Origin: Labyrinthula sp. Ha
Lineage: Eukaryota > Sar > Bigyra > Labyrinthulida > Labyrinthulaceae
Direction of reading: 5' to 3'
DNA: 64,000 nucleotides
NCBI GenBank assembly: GCA_015227615.1
Contig: JAALGZ010000018.1
Location: 310,001-374,000, forward strand
This document shows positions 11,978-25,233 of this stretch, piece by piece. Under the pieces are notes generated by a model. It searched no databases and was not told the DNA's origin. It worked only from the letters and a program-made list of their open reading frames with translations. Position 1 is the stretch's first letter. Each line of letters starts with the position of its first letter. The translations under genes and the position numbers were made by a program.

Positions 11978-14900
11978 AAGTAAACGAAAATCAGAACGAT
12001 CACGTGGAAGAACGAATAGCACGGAGTGAAAACTCCAACTTGACCCAAGGGGAAACTCATTTACAAAACTTTCCTGCTTCAACTACAACACTTACAAAGC
12101 TAGAAATTGCAAATGAAGCAATTAACGAAGAATTCTACAAGAAAGGACGAAAAAGATTGGAAAACCTTCTACGATCAAAAACTGATCAAAATCAATTCGA
12201 ACTTCTGAAACAAGGTGTTGAGATGTACCTGCTTGCCTTAAAATTACAAATTAATGGAACATCTCTATGCAAATTTTTTAAATCTCATGATCGCAGCATC
12301 ATTGATGAGCTGTTAGAATCTTACAATCCGCTTACTCAAAAATCTAACTACATTCTAGAGGAAGAAATTGACGATGAACTTTCAGATGACATCATTTCTC
12401 TTTGGAAAAAAGACGTTGTTTTCTTACGAACAATCCGAACCCCACATCGTTTTTGCAAAATCCTGCGACGCATCGGGGCTGTTACATTCTTACCTACACA
12501 AACCAGAAAAAGAATTAACTTTGGAAACTTGATTTACAGCTGTTGGGAGGAATCAGAACCCATTACAGACTTCGTTAAACGCTTTGATTCTTTGGTACAA
12601 CAGGCTAATCAGATCAAGATGATGCAAAATGACTCTGATTTACTTACACTTTTTCAAACTAAGATTCTCTTCAGAAGAAACAACAATCAGAAAATTTTTA
12701 CAGTTGTCAACAATTTGGATTCAAAAGATCTACCATTAAAGGATTACATGAGTGAAGTGACACAAGCCGTACTTCAGCATGACAAATCAGGTTTGATCCC
12801 TTTTGATGCTTCAAGTACATCAGTTGTTGCATTTACAAAGAAAATTGTTTCTTCTAATTCAAAAGTTACATTGTGTTTCAATTGCGGTGAAGATTTTCCA
12901 CACAAAGGAAAACAATGTGCTGCTAAAGGTGCTACCTGTTCTTACTGTGGTAAATCTAATCATTTTGCAAAGGTGTGTTCAACCAACCCAGAACGTACAT
13001 TACAACTTCCCAAGATGAAGAAAAAGCCTACAAAGAAAACAGTAGCAGTAACTTCTACAAAAGAAAATTTTAATCCTTTCAGTTTCGCTACTTCTCTTTG
13101 TACCACAGGTTCAAACTCTTTAGCTGGGCTAGATTCATGCAGCGATGTTTTCGTTTTCAGAAGCGCTGATTTTTTTACACACATGGATCAGAAGCCTGGT
13201 AAACTTACACTTACAGAAAATTCTGGTAGCTACGAAAGCACTGGAACAGCCAGATTTGCATTCAAAGAATTTCCTTCTAAGTTTTTTACAGTACAGGCAA
13301 TTTACATGCCAAGTGCAAATTTCAACATTTTGTGTACCTACGATCTAGAGCAACAGAATGTTAAAGTCAACCATCGCTCTAGAAATGTACAACTAGAAAC
13401 AGGAAACAAATTAAAAATAATTTTACTTGGAAAGAAAAGCTTCATTGAAATCATTCCACTAGGGAAATTAGTTTTACAAACCTCTGATCCAAATCTAATG
13501 CATCGTAGGTTGATGCACCTCTCAGAAGACAAACTTAAACACGCTGGTTTCATTAAGGGTTCTCAAAAACTGAACAGCTGCCAAGTCTGTCTTCAGACAA
13601 AAGCTAAACACAACCCAGTGAAGAATTTAATTCACAAGATGAAACTCTCTCCTGATTCCAGAGGTCAAGCTTTTTCAATGGACTTACTCATTCCGCCAAA
13701 ACACTCGATGAAACCAGTCAATGGTGTTGTGGCTGCATTGATTTTAGTTGACCTGAAAACAAAATTAATTAGAGTTGCTCCTTTAAGAACACTTCAATCA
13801 AAAGATTTACTTGCAGCTCTTTACTACCTTCTTTCTACACTTAAAACTTTACCAAAAACGATTGTTACAGACCGCCAATCTGGCTTTACGGCAGAACACT
13901 TTGTCAACTCAATTTTGACAAAAGGCATTCATTTACGTTTTGTCCCTAGAGATCGACACGAAACTTTCAATGGAGTTGCTGAACGAACGATTGGCATCTT
14001 AAAGATCATGGCTTCAGCCGCCCTACTACAGTCTAAACTTGATGACCCCTTTTGGATCTACGCGGTCAAATTTGCAAGTTACATCAAGAACAGAGTGCAT
14101 CACAAAACGCTTGGTGAATCACCTTACAAACTAGAAACTGGGCAAGAACCAAACCTTTCTTCACTTAGAACCTTTGGTTGCTGTTGTTTTACGTTGAAAT
14201 CTTCTGGAACGAAGACAAACAAATTTCAAGAAAGAAGAGACACTGGTCTCTTTCTTGGACTACAGGAACATTCAAGTTTCAACACAGCAATCATCTACAA
14301 ACTTAGTACTGGAAAAATCATTTACCCTCAACTAACCGATGTTTAGTTTCAAGAATCAAAAACACATGATCAAATCGATCAAAATCCACCAACTTTCTCA
14401 TTTGGTGACATCAAAATTGTTGACAAAACTGAAAATGACCCAATTTCTGAGGATGATTTTGAATCTGATGATGACGATGATTTCAGTCCAGATTTTGGTG
14501 TACACTATGTACGTTATGGCCAGAAGGCAAATCAACAAGAAAATCATGATTTTGAGCTTGATGATAATTTCGATGAAAATCCGCCTTCAGCAGATGTTCA
14601 ACTCGATCACGATCAAGATGCAAATGATCAAACCCCATCTGCCGAAGTAACAATCCCTGAAACCCCTCAAACGAGCGAAAACAACAATGCTCGTCTACCA
14701 GTAACAACGCGATCTGGGAGAAATGCCACGAAATTCGACCTAAATCGGATGTCAGCTTTCACGTTGAACACAACTGAAGAAACAACACACATCATCAAGC
14801 CTAAAACAAAAGGTCAGAAAGAAAAGCTACGGAAGAAGATCATTCAGTCTAGAATTGATCAGAAACCTTCCATTTACCGTGACACAAGAGGTCACCCAGA

Positions 14901-16416
14901 CGAAGCATCTTACAAGAAAGCGGTCGAAAAAGAGCTCAAAGCTTTAGAAGAACGAAAGGTTCTCAAAGTGATTAATCGCTCCGAACTTCCGGCAAATGCT
15001 TACGTTGGAAAATGCACGATGCTTGTGAAACAAGAACGCAATGGTAGTTTCAAAGCAAGATGTGTTTACAATGTAAGATCTCAGAAATTTAAAATTACAC
15101 CTTACCGCAGTTCTCCTACCTTAGACTACAACAGTCTTGCAGTTGCACTAGCAGTTGCAGCTCGAAGACAGTTCCATTTTAACACTTTAGATGTTAGTAC
15201 CGCATTCTTGTACGCGGATCTACCTGCTGGCACTACACTCTACTGTGAAATCCCTGATGGACATGAACTGAAACATGACAAGACTAAAGTAATGAAGATT
15301 GAGAAAGCGCTTTACGGTCTGAAGGAAAGTCCCAAGCTTTGGTTTGACAATGTTTCTGCTAAAATTCAAAAACTTGGACTCAAACAAGCAATCTTTGACG
15401 AGTGTGTCTTCTACAAGAAAGATTTAATTACTTTACTTTACGTTGATGATGTACTGATGCTCGGTACAAAACAAGAAATTACAAACTTCTCAAAACAGTT
15501 TGGGAAAACTTACAAAATTACACTAGGAACACTAGATCAGAAAACAGACTTCTTAGGAGTTAACATTGAAAGAAAACCCAATGGAGACTACCAAATTGAC
15601 CAAACCAAACACATTGAGAAAATTTTAGAAAAATTCAAGGATTTCAAGACTAAAGACAAATTTACACCATTACCTTCTACTTTCGCTGAGGCTGTTAAGA
15701 ACAATTCCAATGCTAAAAGCATTAAATTTCCGTACAGAGAATTGCTTGGATCTTTAATTTACTTACGACTTACAAGATTTGATTTACTCTATGCATTACA
15801 TGCGCTTAGTCAACTTTCTGAACACGTGACAAGTTTTGCAGTAAAGTCAATTCTCAACACATTAGGTTACATTAGTAGAACGAAACATCAAAAACAAATT
15901 TCTTACTCAGATCAATCAAAAGGTGAAATTACACTTCTTGCCTTTTGTGATGCTGAATGGGCCTCTAACACACTTAACAGAAAAAGTGTTAGTGGTAACT
16001 TCATTTACTTTGGTCAATCGCTCATTACTGGCAGAAGTTTAAGACAAAGGACAGTTGCTACCTCTGCTGCTGGAGCTGAGCTGATTGAAATTTACAAAAC
16101 AGCAAAACATTTGCAAGGAATCTACGGATTGTGCATGGATTTAGATTGCAAAGTCAAGCTACCTTCAGTGATTTTTACAGATTCACTTAGTTCAACTAAA
16201 ACATTAGAAAAGACAGTTTCTCCAGAGCAAAAACACATGAGCGCTGCAATTAATTTCTTAAAAGGACTCATTCGTTCAGGAAAACTAAAGGTGATTTTCA
16301 TCAAACGCGAATTCAACATTGCTGATCTTCAAACGAAACAGAATCCAAGAGCTGAGTTTGAAAAACTTTGGAACATGACTCATTCAAGGATGAAGTGGCA
16401 GCATTTGAAGATCTAA
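11974..16416 (+). pseudogene. copia gag-pol polyprotein, one in-frame TAG
   Basis: This is a single frame of 1481 codons interrupted only by TAG at codon 791 (14344-14346). Gag occupies about residues 1-380, with a CCHC knuckle at C322, C325, H330 and C335 and a preceding CxxC-containing motif at 301. The protease region follows. Its catalytic motif reads D387-S-C where D-S/T-G is expected. The integrase zinc motif has histidines 510 and 515 and cysteines 536 and 539. The catalytic acidic triad is D570, D633, E670. The TAG falls after the integrase core and before an acidic linker rich in D and E. Reverse transcriptase has YVDD at about residue 1156. RNase H has CDAEWAS, AGAELIE and FTDSLSS, and the frame ends in TAA. 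The first ATG lies just inside the internal region. Host genes here end in TAG, so this stop is probably a nonsense mutation that removes reverse transcriptase and RNase H. Regulated read-through is less likely. Confidence 0.9.
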
Positions 16417-16429
16417 AAAGACCGCATGG
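16417..16429 (+). other. polypurine-tract position, weak
   Basis: The short segment between the gag-pol stop and the right LTR reads AAAAGACCGCATGG with its neighbours. It is purine-rich in part but is not a clean tract. This is where plus-strand priming should occur. Confidence 0.35.
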
Positions 16430-16731
16430 AGTCAGACACTTAGCAGTCGAGTGTACGACTCTCTCCATACTGACTGTTTACACTTTATATAGTTATAATA
16501 CAATATTACATTACTGCACAATTGGTGCAACTTTACATAATACATTTTTACTAATACATAAGCACCGGAAACAACAGATAGTAAAACCTCAATATCTCAA
16601 CAACTACTGGGAGTTAGAAGACCTTACTTATATCATTTTAAAGCTCTTTTCAAGCTCTTTCAGTTAATTTAATTTAATATATACTTATCCTCATACACAT
16701 ATAGACGATACGGACAATTACTTGTCTAACT
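16430..16731 (+). repeat. right LTR of copia element
   Basis: It starts AGTCAGACAC and ends TTGTCTAACT, then ACGGT. By eye it differs from the left LTR at about 18-20 sites, most of them in the first 220 bp. Confidence 0.95.
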
Positions 16732-16736
16732 ACGGT
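16732..16736 (+). repeat. target site duplication ACGGT, right
   Basis: It is identical to 11661-11665. Confidence 0.9.
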
Positions 16737-17435
16737 TAGCCATTGTATATTGACAGAAATTAATAATTATGCATTTTCAGAGTGTTTCACAAGTATATGT
16801 AATTTGAATCTTGAAAAATGCTAATTTCAGAATCCCATTCCACCAAGTCTACAAATTCAAGAACATTATATATTTAAACACATATGAGCTAGATAAACTC
16901 TGCAAATAATCTTATTCTTTCCAGTAGATGAAAATTTTATTGATGGAGTTATTATTTCTTTTTAGAATCCATTACTCTTCTTGAAAATAATCAAACAAGA
17001 TCTTCCCAAAATGGCGAGAATTTGAAATGTCAAACCCCGAAAATGAGAGAACTTTGAATCTAACTAGAATGGCACAAACTCTTGATTTAGACATTTCTAA
17101 GCAGCAAACCAGAGCCGAAGCTTCTATGAAAATTCTTGGGTAATGCTAGTTGTGCTTTTCTGAAAGTTCTGTATTGTGAGAAAATGCTGTTCTTGTTTAC
17201 ATGGATCATTGATGCATGTAAAAAATACTCATTCATAGCATAAAAGTAAGCTTGATAATGAAACTAATATGTGAGTATAGTTCCACATGGATATTTGTAC
17301 TATTTTTAAAGCAATAAAATAAATTTTAAGCGAAGTAGTCTTTTTCGCGAGAAAAAGAACAATGAAGAAGGACTTATTCAGTGTTCGCTATTTACTTGTG
17401 GAATATGAAAACCAATAAGATGAGCAGATATATTT
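16737..17435 (+). repeat. ancient dispersed repeat, copy 2, right part
   Basis: This continues the alignment with copy 1 (about 3030-3810), starting straight after the target duplication. The best match is about 16820-17330. Confidence 0.55.
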
Positions 17436-17781
17436 TATCAACTCAACTAAATGTAAATGTTTTATTTATCAGGATTTTACTCTAAGAATCCCAAGAATTT
17501 TTATATGAGCCATAGCCATAGATATATCAACCAATATGACTTGGTTTTACCTTCAATTTTAATTTGCCTGGAACTACGCTTTTGTTATAATATAAACAAA
17601 AATCTTAATTTTAGCTATATAGCAAGAGGTATACATCAGTTTTAGGTAGAAATATTGATATCTAAAGCCTTTTATGGCTTATTTATATATTTTCCTATGA
17701 AATATTGAGAAGACGAGAAAAACAATGTATTTCTAGGTTTCATATTTAACAATATATTGAGATACTACTGTGCATTATAGG

Positions 17782-17782
<1 letters not shown>

Positions 17783-17818
<36 letters not shown>
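17783..17818. repeat. (AT)n microsatellite
   Basis: An almost pure TA/AT dinucleotide run of about 35 bp. Shorter runs of the same kind occur near 3850, 18558 and 22676. A run of eight C lies 25 bp downstream. Confidence 0.9.
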
Positions 17819-17821
<3 letters not shown>

Positions 17822-19670
17822 TCTAGGATGTAATAAGTGACCCCCCCCTCACATATGTTTTTATTTTATAACCAATTTTCACATAAAAATTTTTGGCACA
17901 TAATGCTCTTACCAGACCCAAAGTATAAAAGAATCTTTTAGTTTCTAGTATAAAAGTCACAGGAGAGTGGTTTGAAAACAAAAAGATTCAGGTTCCTATT
18001 TTAAAATTTTTATGTCTTATGGATATAAAGATCCGTTTTCATACAGAAGTTAATTATATGGGTATCTTGCAGTTAAAGGCTTTCACCAAAACTATGTTTA
18101 ACAAATGAAAGACCTTGTTTCCTTACTATTGTTAAAGATTATTTTATTCAATGATAGTGTGGATATAGTATTTTTATTTTCAAGAAACATTAAACGTTAT
18201 TATTGGCACAACAAAATATATAAAAATTTCTGAAGAAACATTTTTTAGTATTTGTACCTTCTACGCTGCCAAAAATATACCACAATAAATATTTCAATAT
18301 GGAGCAGTTTTGTTATATCATGGTCAAAATAGCGAATAACCGTTGACCTGATTTTTTAATACACAAAGAACATAGAATAAGAAATTAGGTGAGAGGAGAG
18401 AAAAATACAGAATTCAAAAATATAGAAAACTATAGAGCTTTCTGTTTCACTAATTTTAAGTATGAAAGTTTTCGAAGCTACATGACAATACAGTTTATCT
18501 GTCTCAGCTAATTCTATATCCATTTAATGTTTTCATTATATTAAATAAATAATGCATATATATATATATTACTCGGCTTATCGCACAGAAATGAAAATTA
18601 TTTTTTTCAAGTTGATTCTGCATCATATTCCAGCTCTTAAGAAATATTTTCACTTGAAAACTATAGCTTCAACTTCTCAATAGCTTGATATAACTTTTCA
18701 TACCTTACACTATAAATTGCACTAACAATACATTAATACTAGTCTTAAATGTCGTACTGAAAACAGATATAGTTTTGGCATTATTGGTCCTCATAACACA
18801 AATAAATTCAAAACAAAATTGTTTTCTGATGCATCTGCTAAGATGTCTGACTAACTGGGGTAACATCTGAAATTTAATCGTTGTTAATTCCCTTTTTACT
18901 TTATGTTTCTTGGTGCTGGATTTTGATATCTTTTTATGATTATTTATTCTAAATAATTCCACTTACAATACTTAGTTAATCCTTTTCTTAACCATGATGT
19001 GATGTTACGACAATTTTGCTTTGAATACTCTAACTTAAATTCAATATTATTTCTATATGGTGACAAACAATTGGTTAAAATCCATTATTTTTGACAGAAT
19101 TCAAGTGTTTAGAGAACAATAAGTATTTTTGGGGAACTTACGAAAAGAAAGTTAATTAAAACTATGGATGAAATAATTCAACCATTTCCTTTGGTTAACT
19201 TGGGTTTTCACCCGTTTGTGTCATAGTTAAATGGCATTCGCAACATAAACCAAGATGTCAGAGAGCACGTTAACTAAAACCGGGTGTTGAACAAGTCTTA
19301 TTAATAATTTCCAAATATTTTTTTCTCACATTTTCTTGTTGAAAACCATTAAAACTTGAGAAAAAAAAAATGGATTTAATATTAATAATTAAGTGTTTTC
19401 AGTACATAATTGAGCCATATGGTCAGGGTGAAATGACACCTAAAACTAATTTAATCTGCAAACCCTATAAAACTTTCCTAAGAGTAGACGCAGAGCCTTA
19501 TCGTTTGCTAAATTGGAACTATGCCCCCAGCATGTTACAATTTTGTAATTGTCCTATATGGCATAAGAATAAAATAAATACCTTCTTGATCAAATAGCAA
19601 AGGGATGTATGGTTCATATTTCACAGATTATAATTTAATTATATGAATAGAATTTGCATTGTCTGATAAG
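17819..19670. other. gene-free AT-rich stretch
   Basis: No gene is supported. A 75-codon ATG frame at 19370-19597 has no recognisable domain and is most likely chance. Confidence 0.5.
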
Positions 19671-19950
19671 AGTCAGATACTAAGCAGTAGATTAAATGGG
19701 TTTCTCTTTACTGACTGTTTAAACTTTATATGATTATAACACAATCATACATTATTGCACAAGGACTGTAACTATATATAATACTTCTTCACTAATATAT
19801 AAACACTGGGAGCAATCGATCGTAACACTTCAATAGATGTAGAACTACTAAGAGTTGGAATACATTACTGATATAATTTTAAAGATCCATTTAAGTTGTT
19901 TTATTTATTCTAATATAAATATCCTCGTACGGATCAATATTATACTGACT
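19671..19950 (+). mobile_element. degenerate solo LTR, copia family
   Basis: It begins AGTCAGATACTAAGCAG and keeps the order of landmarks of the intact LTR: ACTGACTGTTTA, TTGCACAA, ACTAATATATAA, TTAAAG, and TCCTCGTACGGA near the end, closing in ACTGACT. It has many substitutions and is clearly older than the other LTRs. No clean target duplication was seen. Confidence 0.8.
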
Positions 19951-20767
19951 CATAATAGTATCACAAAAGGAAAACAGGCTTCGTTTTTGTTCATAATCAA
20001 AATCGAGATAAGAATACAACAAACATGAGAAATTCTTATCAGAACAAAAGCATAGTTACAACACATGATGTATAGTATTATCATTTAGGATCAAGTACTG
20101 AAAAATATTACTAGTGAACAACCAATGGAGTGGTATCTCCTTTGGTTTATTTAACACTCTATCGCTGACACTTGTACCTAAGTTTCCGCATCAGGTTTTC
20201 TTTTATCAAGTCAGGATCCACTTAAATATAAATAAAAAACATATCCTCAGTACCCAGGTATAATTATTACTTAGAAGTTATAGTTCAAATTATCCTTTCA
20301 ATGATTATTTAATCTTTAACGATTTCTATCAATAACTACTTTGATGCTTCCATCCAGAAATAATATGTTCAAAACAAAATATTCGGCTCAAATAATGACC
20401 AAAAACTCTTTAGTTTTTTCTATAATTTTCCTTTATAATACTCTCAAATAAATTAGAAAAGGTCTATAGGCGAATAAAAGGTATAAATGTAAGTCATATT
20501 ATGGATCAAACTTAGATAAAGTAAGCAAGTAATGTATTAATAGTTTTGCATTCTTGCAATACCTAAATATGCTTGTCATAGCTGCATCTATTATTATGCA
20601 AGATTATCTCAAATTATTAAGCTGTATGAAAAATAAAGAATCAAGCAATAAAATTAAAGGTGATTTTCTGCACAGACTTATGTGCATAAGCTTAAATTTC
20701 ATTATCAAAACGTAAAACTAGGTAAAAAATATGATCAACTCTTTGTAGAATTGAGACTAAGCTGCTT
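19951..20767. other. gene-free AT-rich stretch between solo LTRs
   Basis: I see nothing in this stretch. Confidence 0.5.
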
Positions 20768-21067
20768 AGTTAGACAAGTTATTTTCAGTATCGTCTATAT
20801 GTGTATGAGGATATGTACATTAAGCTAAAAAAATTCAAAGAGCTTGAAAAGAGCTTTAAAATGATATAAGTAACGTCTCCTAACTCCGAGTATTTGTTGA
20901 GATATTGAGATTTTACGATGTGTTGTTTCCGGTGCTTATGTATTAGTAAAGATGTACTATGTAAAGTTGCACCAATTGTGCGGTAATGTAATATTGTATT
21001 ATAACTATGTCAAGTGTAAACAGTCAGTATGGGGAGAGTCGTACACTCGACTGCTTAGTGTCTGACT
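20768..21067 (-). mobile_element. solo LTR, copia family, inverted
   Basis: Read on the minus strand, it starts AGTCAGACACTAAGCAGTCG and ends TTGTCTAACT, so it has the full ~300 bp length. The flanks TGCTT and TGTTT agree in four of five positions and may be a mutated target duplication. It shares with the left LTR of the intact element several bases that the right LTR lacks. Confidence 0.9.
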
Positions 21068-24000
21068 TGTTTCATAGACGTTTAATTATCTTGTAACTTC
21101 TTTTCTCAAGAATAAGAAGCATGTGAAATAATATTTGTTTAAATTTAATATCAATTTATTTATATAAGGCATCACTAGTATATTTTTTTCAGAATATGGT
21201 ATCACAAAAATAGACTATAGCTGTATTTATCAAGAGCTAGTTGATACAGCTTCGTTATAATACCATGAATATTATTGCGAGAGATAATTCTACACTCTAT
21301 AGTATTCTAACGAAGAAACTTAATGTGAAGATATCAAAAATTATTGCCTTAGGTTGCTTTTATGGGAATTTAATACTGCAAGGTTGCTTTTGAGTTCTAA
21401 AAGAAACTAACTTTAGCCGTTTATTATGTTCAATTTAGCAGGTTTTGATTGTATGTATAAGTTTAATTAGTCAAATAGAAATTTCTTATGCTCTAGTTTG
21501 GCATTAACAGCTAGTGCTGATACATAATATTGGGATATTTAAATAAATACCAAAGACTAAAATCAAATATAGAAGACGCAATCCAAATGACTAAGAAAAA
21601 ATGCAAGGTATATTGAAGAACAAGTTCTGTTATTGAACCTACGTCCAGTTTCCAGTATCTTATAAGTATTTTGACCTATAAATGTTTTATCTTAGGTACA
21701 GAAAAACTCAAAAACTAAAGTCTTGGGGTATTTTATTAAGTTGAATGCTTGTTCATTGCAAGGAATATCTGTTCCATACACATATATTGGGCTATGAATC
21801 CTGATTCTGGTATCAACCTATAGGAGCAATGACCACACCACAAAGTTTTTTTGACAGTAATATGATAGAATAGTTGGCTTATTCTTATAAAGAAGAAAAT
21901 TAAGTAATTTAGTGAATCCAAAGTAATGATACTTCCAGACATCATGCTGTCAAGGGATATCATGCGATATCGCGATATTTGCTCTGATGCACCTTTTGAT
22001 TATACTCTCTAGAAACAGTACTTTGTCTAATGATCATTTAAATGCGCAAGTAACAAGGTTAACCATCAGTTATGAAAGTTAATTACGAAATGAAAAAGAT
22101 TATACATAAATTTCTAATAATATACTAAGCACATTCCGGTGAAGAACCAGAAAACCTCCAAAACAGTTAACAGTAGGCAACCCATAACCTATTTAATCAA
22201 TTTGCATTTCTTGCAAGATAGTATTGTAGAAAAATACCAAATAGATTTAGCCGAGAACAACCATATTATAACCAGAATAACCTATAAACTTAGGATAAAA
22301 AAATTAGAAACCGGTACGCTCTTGGTTGCTTCTTTTTGGGCAGTTGCCACAAAACTGCCGATAAATTTAAAAATCTAACAGTACGCTGCGTATGACATAA
22401 AAATTAAGTGAAGCATATGAATGTGCTACTTAACTCATTTTGCTGGTAACGCTGGATTTGAAAAATACATAGTTTCTCAGCTTAGGATAAGCGGTACTGA
22501 GCTTGAAAATTCAATGTTTCTTCCGCTACCCACATATAATTTAGAAATGGATCAGGGTTGAGCCTCATCAAGTAAAACATGGCATTGCTTAAAATTATAA
22601 GAGCAAAATGTTAAGTAGATATACTGGAACTCAACTTAGGGTCCATTATTTGGAGTGAATCTCTCCTTTTTTGAATATATATATATAGTATACGCTCCTT
22701 CTCATCTTGTTAAAATAAGACAATTATGAACTATTTAAAAATATGTATTAAAATTTTCAAATTACAACTTGTATAAGATGTTTCATTACAGTTATTATGA
22801 TTACACATGTTAACGGTCTATAAATGAAGTTAAAATTCATGAAAATCTTTAAGGTTAACTTTCGTTAAGCCTAGGAGCTCAGTTCTATAGTTTATGCTTC
22901 TTCAAAGTATATCTGTCCAAAATTTTGATGAGAAAAATGATAGCACTCTCTTTTACTGGTAGTTCTATATAAAAACTACTATATACACGTATTAGACTAA
23001 AAATATCATCACTGGTTCATAAATCTTGCCTTTTATTGCAGGTGGTGCTTGTTGAAGCATGATTTTTGCAGAGAAGTCAACCTTATCATAAAAAATGATA
23101 TTTTAAGAGATGCAATTAAGAACTGAGTTATACTGTGAGCATTTAGATGTTAATTAATACTGCAAATAAGAATTAACCACAGAGGTAAAGACCAAAGAAT
23201 ATCTTTGATTTTAACTTTATCATTCACAAAATTTGGAATGGGTTTTATGGTGTAGGAGTGTAATGTAAACGTCATTGAAAACTAACTATAGCAGTTATGC
23301 AGAAAAATTTCTAATTATTTGACGGATTAAAAAAAGCTCACCCATCTCAATGAAACCAAATCTAAGACATGTAATTAAATGGATTAAATGTTAGCAACTT
23401 TCTTTCAGCAGTTTACTCACTCAATTCATGCAATTTAATAATGCAGCTATGTTGGCAGCTGACATGTAGGTGATAAAGTATAAGCGATTCATATGACCTT
23501 TTTAGCGCAAACTTCTCGATCAGAGACTATGGATTTCTTCTTTAGGAATAGAAAACCTTGCTACTATGGTCCAAGGTTTGAGTCATTTCATCAGTTATCT
23601 GCATAACTAAATGGCCATTTAATAGCTCTAGGATTTTAAATGTATTCATACAGATAGTCTATACATTGCTGTCTCAAAAATTATTAACTCAGCTATTTCT
23701 AAGCGTGAATAAGTTCTAAAGTCTTTGTAGCTTACCTATTCTAACCTTCGTATTCGTTTTTCTATATTAGCAGTGATTTATGTATTATAGTTCTTGATCT
23801 TTTTGACAGAGGACGATGCAAGCTCTGCAGAAATGTTGTATTTTCTTGATAGTTTATTTTGCTTACTGAAGCAATTGCCAAAATTATTATGTTTATGAAA
23901 ATTATATCCTGTGGTCCCTTCGACACTGTATTTATTATTTTACTATTGATAGTTCATCTTCAATAGACTGCAAATAATCATAAAGTGGTTCTACAACTGT

Positions 24001-25233
24001 ACAAGCAAAAAGCTATAAATCTTGCACACACTACGTAAAATGACATTTTGGAATTGTTCATAAACAGTATATAGGTAGATAATATACCCACTTTCTGGTT
24101 GGCATATTGTATCCACGGGAATAGTTTCTTCTTGTGTGTAAGTTTTAGAACTCTTGTGTATTGCTGACTAACATTCTTCTGGTTAGCAAACTAGGTATGA
24201 CCAGAGATAGTTACCAAAAATTTCCTCATAATATAGTTTGGATTAAATATATATATTAACTAATGCTTTTTGTATCATAAAAAAACTTCAAAAGTCTCAG
24301 AAAATGGTTCTTCGGAAAGCTTTTTTTCACAATTTAGTTTTAAAGCACTGAAAATAAATCAAAATATTCACGGCTAAAGTGATGCCTCTGTCAGATGTGT
24401 TTTCAGCTGGGAAATCATCAGACAGAATAACGAGGTTCAAAAACCCTAACTGTAATCACAGATAACTGCAGAGGTTATTCCACTACATATACCAATTTAA
24501 ACTTTTTAGAGCAGCTTAGCTTGTAAAATATACCAAGAAAGAGGTTCTATTAATTATTAATGCTAAAATGACGATTACAGGGGTAAAAAACTAAAGGAAA
24601 CAACAAGAAATACTAGCCTAAGTTCTGAAAAAGAATAAAGTGTCCAAGTGAACCAACTGATACTATACCCAAAATATATATGAAAGGTAATACGGCGAAT
24701 CAGAAAATTAACCAATATGTTAATTTCCAACAGAAACATAGAGGGACATTAAAACGGAGTTATAACTAAGAAATTTATATAAAAGATTAAAGAATACAAT
24801 CGGGAGGACAAACGAGCTATCATATATATTCTCTAACTTTAACTTTCTTGTATTTACCATCTTTTGTTCTTTTAAGAATATTTTATTGAAAAATATCTTT
24901 AGAATGAGTCCGGTTCCCAACTTTGAAAATACATTTGGGTCTTATTTTCAGTTTATTTATAATAAGAATAATTATTCTATCGAATGAAATATTTTATCGT
25001 GTAAGAGAGAAATAAGAATAACACATATATTTAAAATATATTTATTGTTATTTGACACAAGAACTATATTTTTCAATAGTTGATCAATAACTTTTTAATA
25101 TGTTTAAAAAAAGTTTACTAAATTAAAAGAACTAAAAGATCACTATATTCAAAATAGAACTGGATCATTTTTATCTTCTCTTTTATGAATATCCAAACTG
25201 TTATAGATATCATAACCAAATCAAAAAATAAAT
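21068..25233. other. gene-free AT-rich stretch
   Basis: About 4.2 kb with no supported gene. Frames at 21736-21963, 22139-22378 and 24720-24920 are short, lack domains and are probably chance. Confidence 0.5.

Larger units (their letters stand above)
11666..16731 (+). mobile_element. full-length Ty1/copia LTR retrotransposon
   Basis: The element is about 5.07 kb, with ~300 bp LTRs and a perfect 5 bp target duplication. A single gag-pol frame has the copia domain order: Gag with zinc knuckles, protease, integrase, reverse transcriptase and RNase H. The layout is very compact. The frame's ATG lies 8 nt after the left LTR, and its stop lies 13 nt before the right LTR. The LTRs end AGT...ACT, not the usual TG...CA, with a short inverted repeat AGTYAGACA. 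The one break in the frame is a TAG at 14344. The two LTRs differ at roughly 6% of positions by my count, but the differences are clustered (see findings). Confidence 0.95.

Noticed and set aside
14344-14346. Reassigned TAG codon in the host
   Set aside because: The epimerase, NLP and dolichol kinase genes all end in TAG at family-appropriate places.
14339-14650. 103-codon frame inside the copia element
   Set aside because: It overlaps the acidic linker that is coding in the gag-pol phase; a shadow.
19370-19597. 75-codon ATG frame
   Set aside because: No domain, no composition change from flanks, and near solo LTRs; expected by chance in 64 kb.
19671-21067. A second copia element bounded by the two solo LTRs
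   Set aside because: The LTRs are in opposite orientation, and the DNA between them has no gag-pol remnant.
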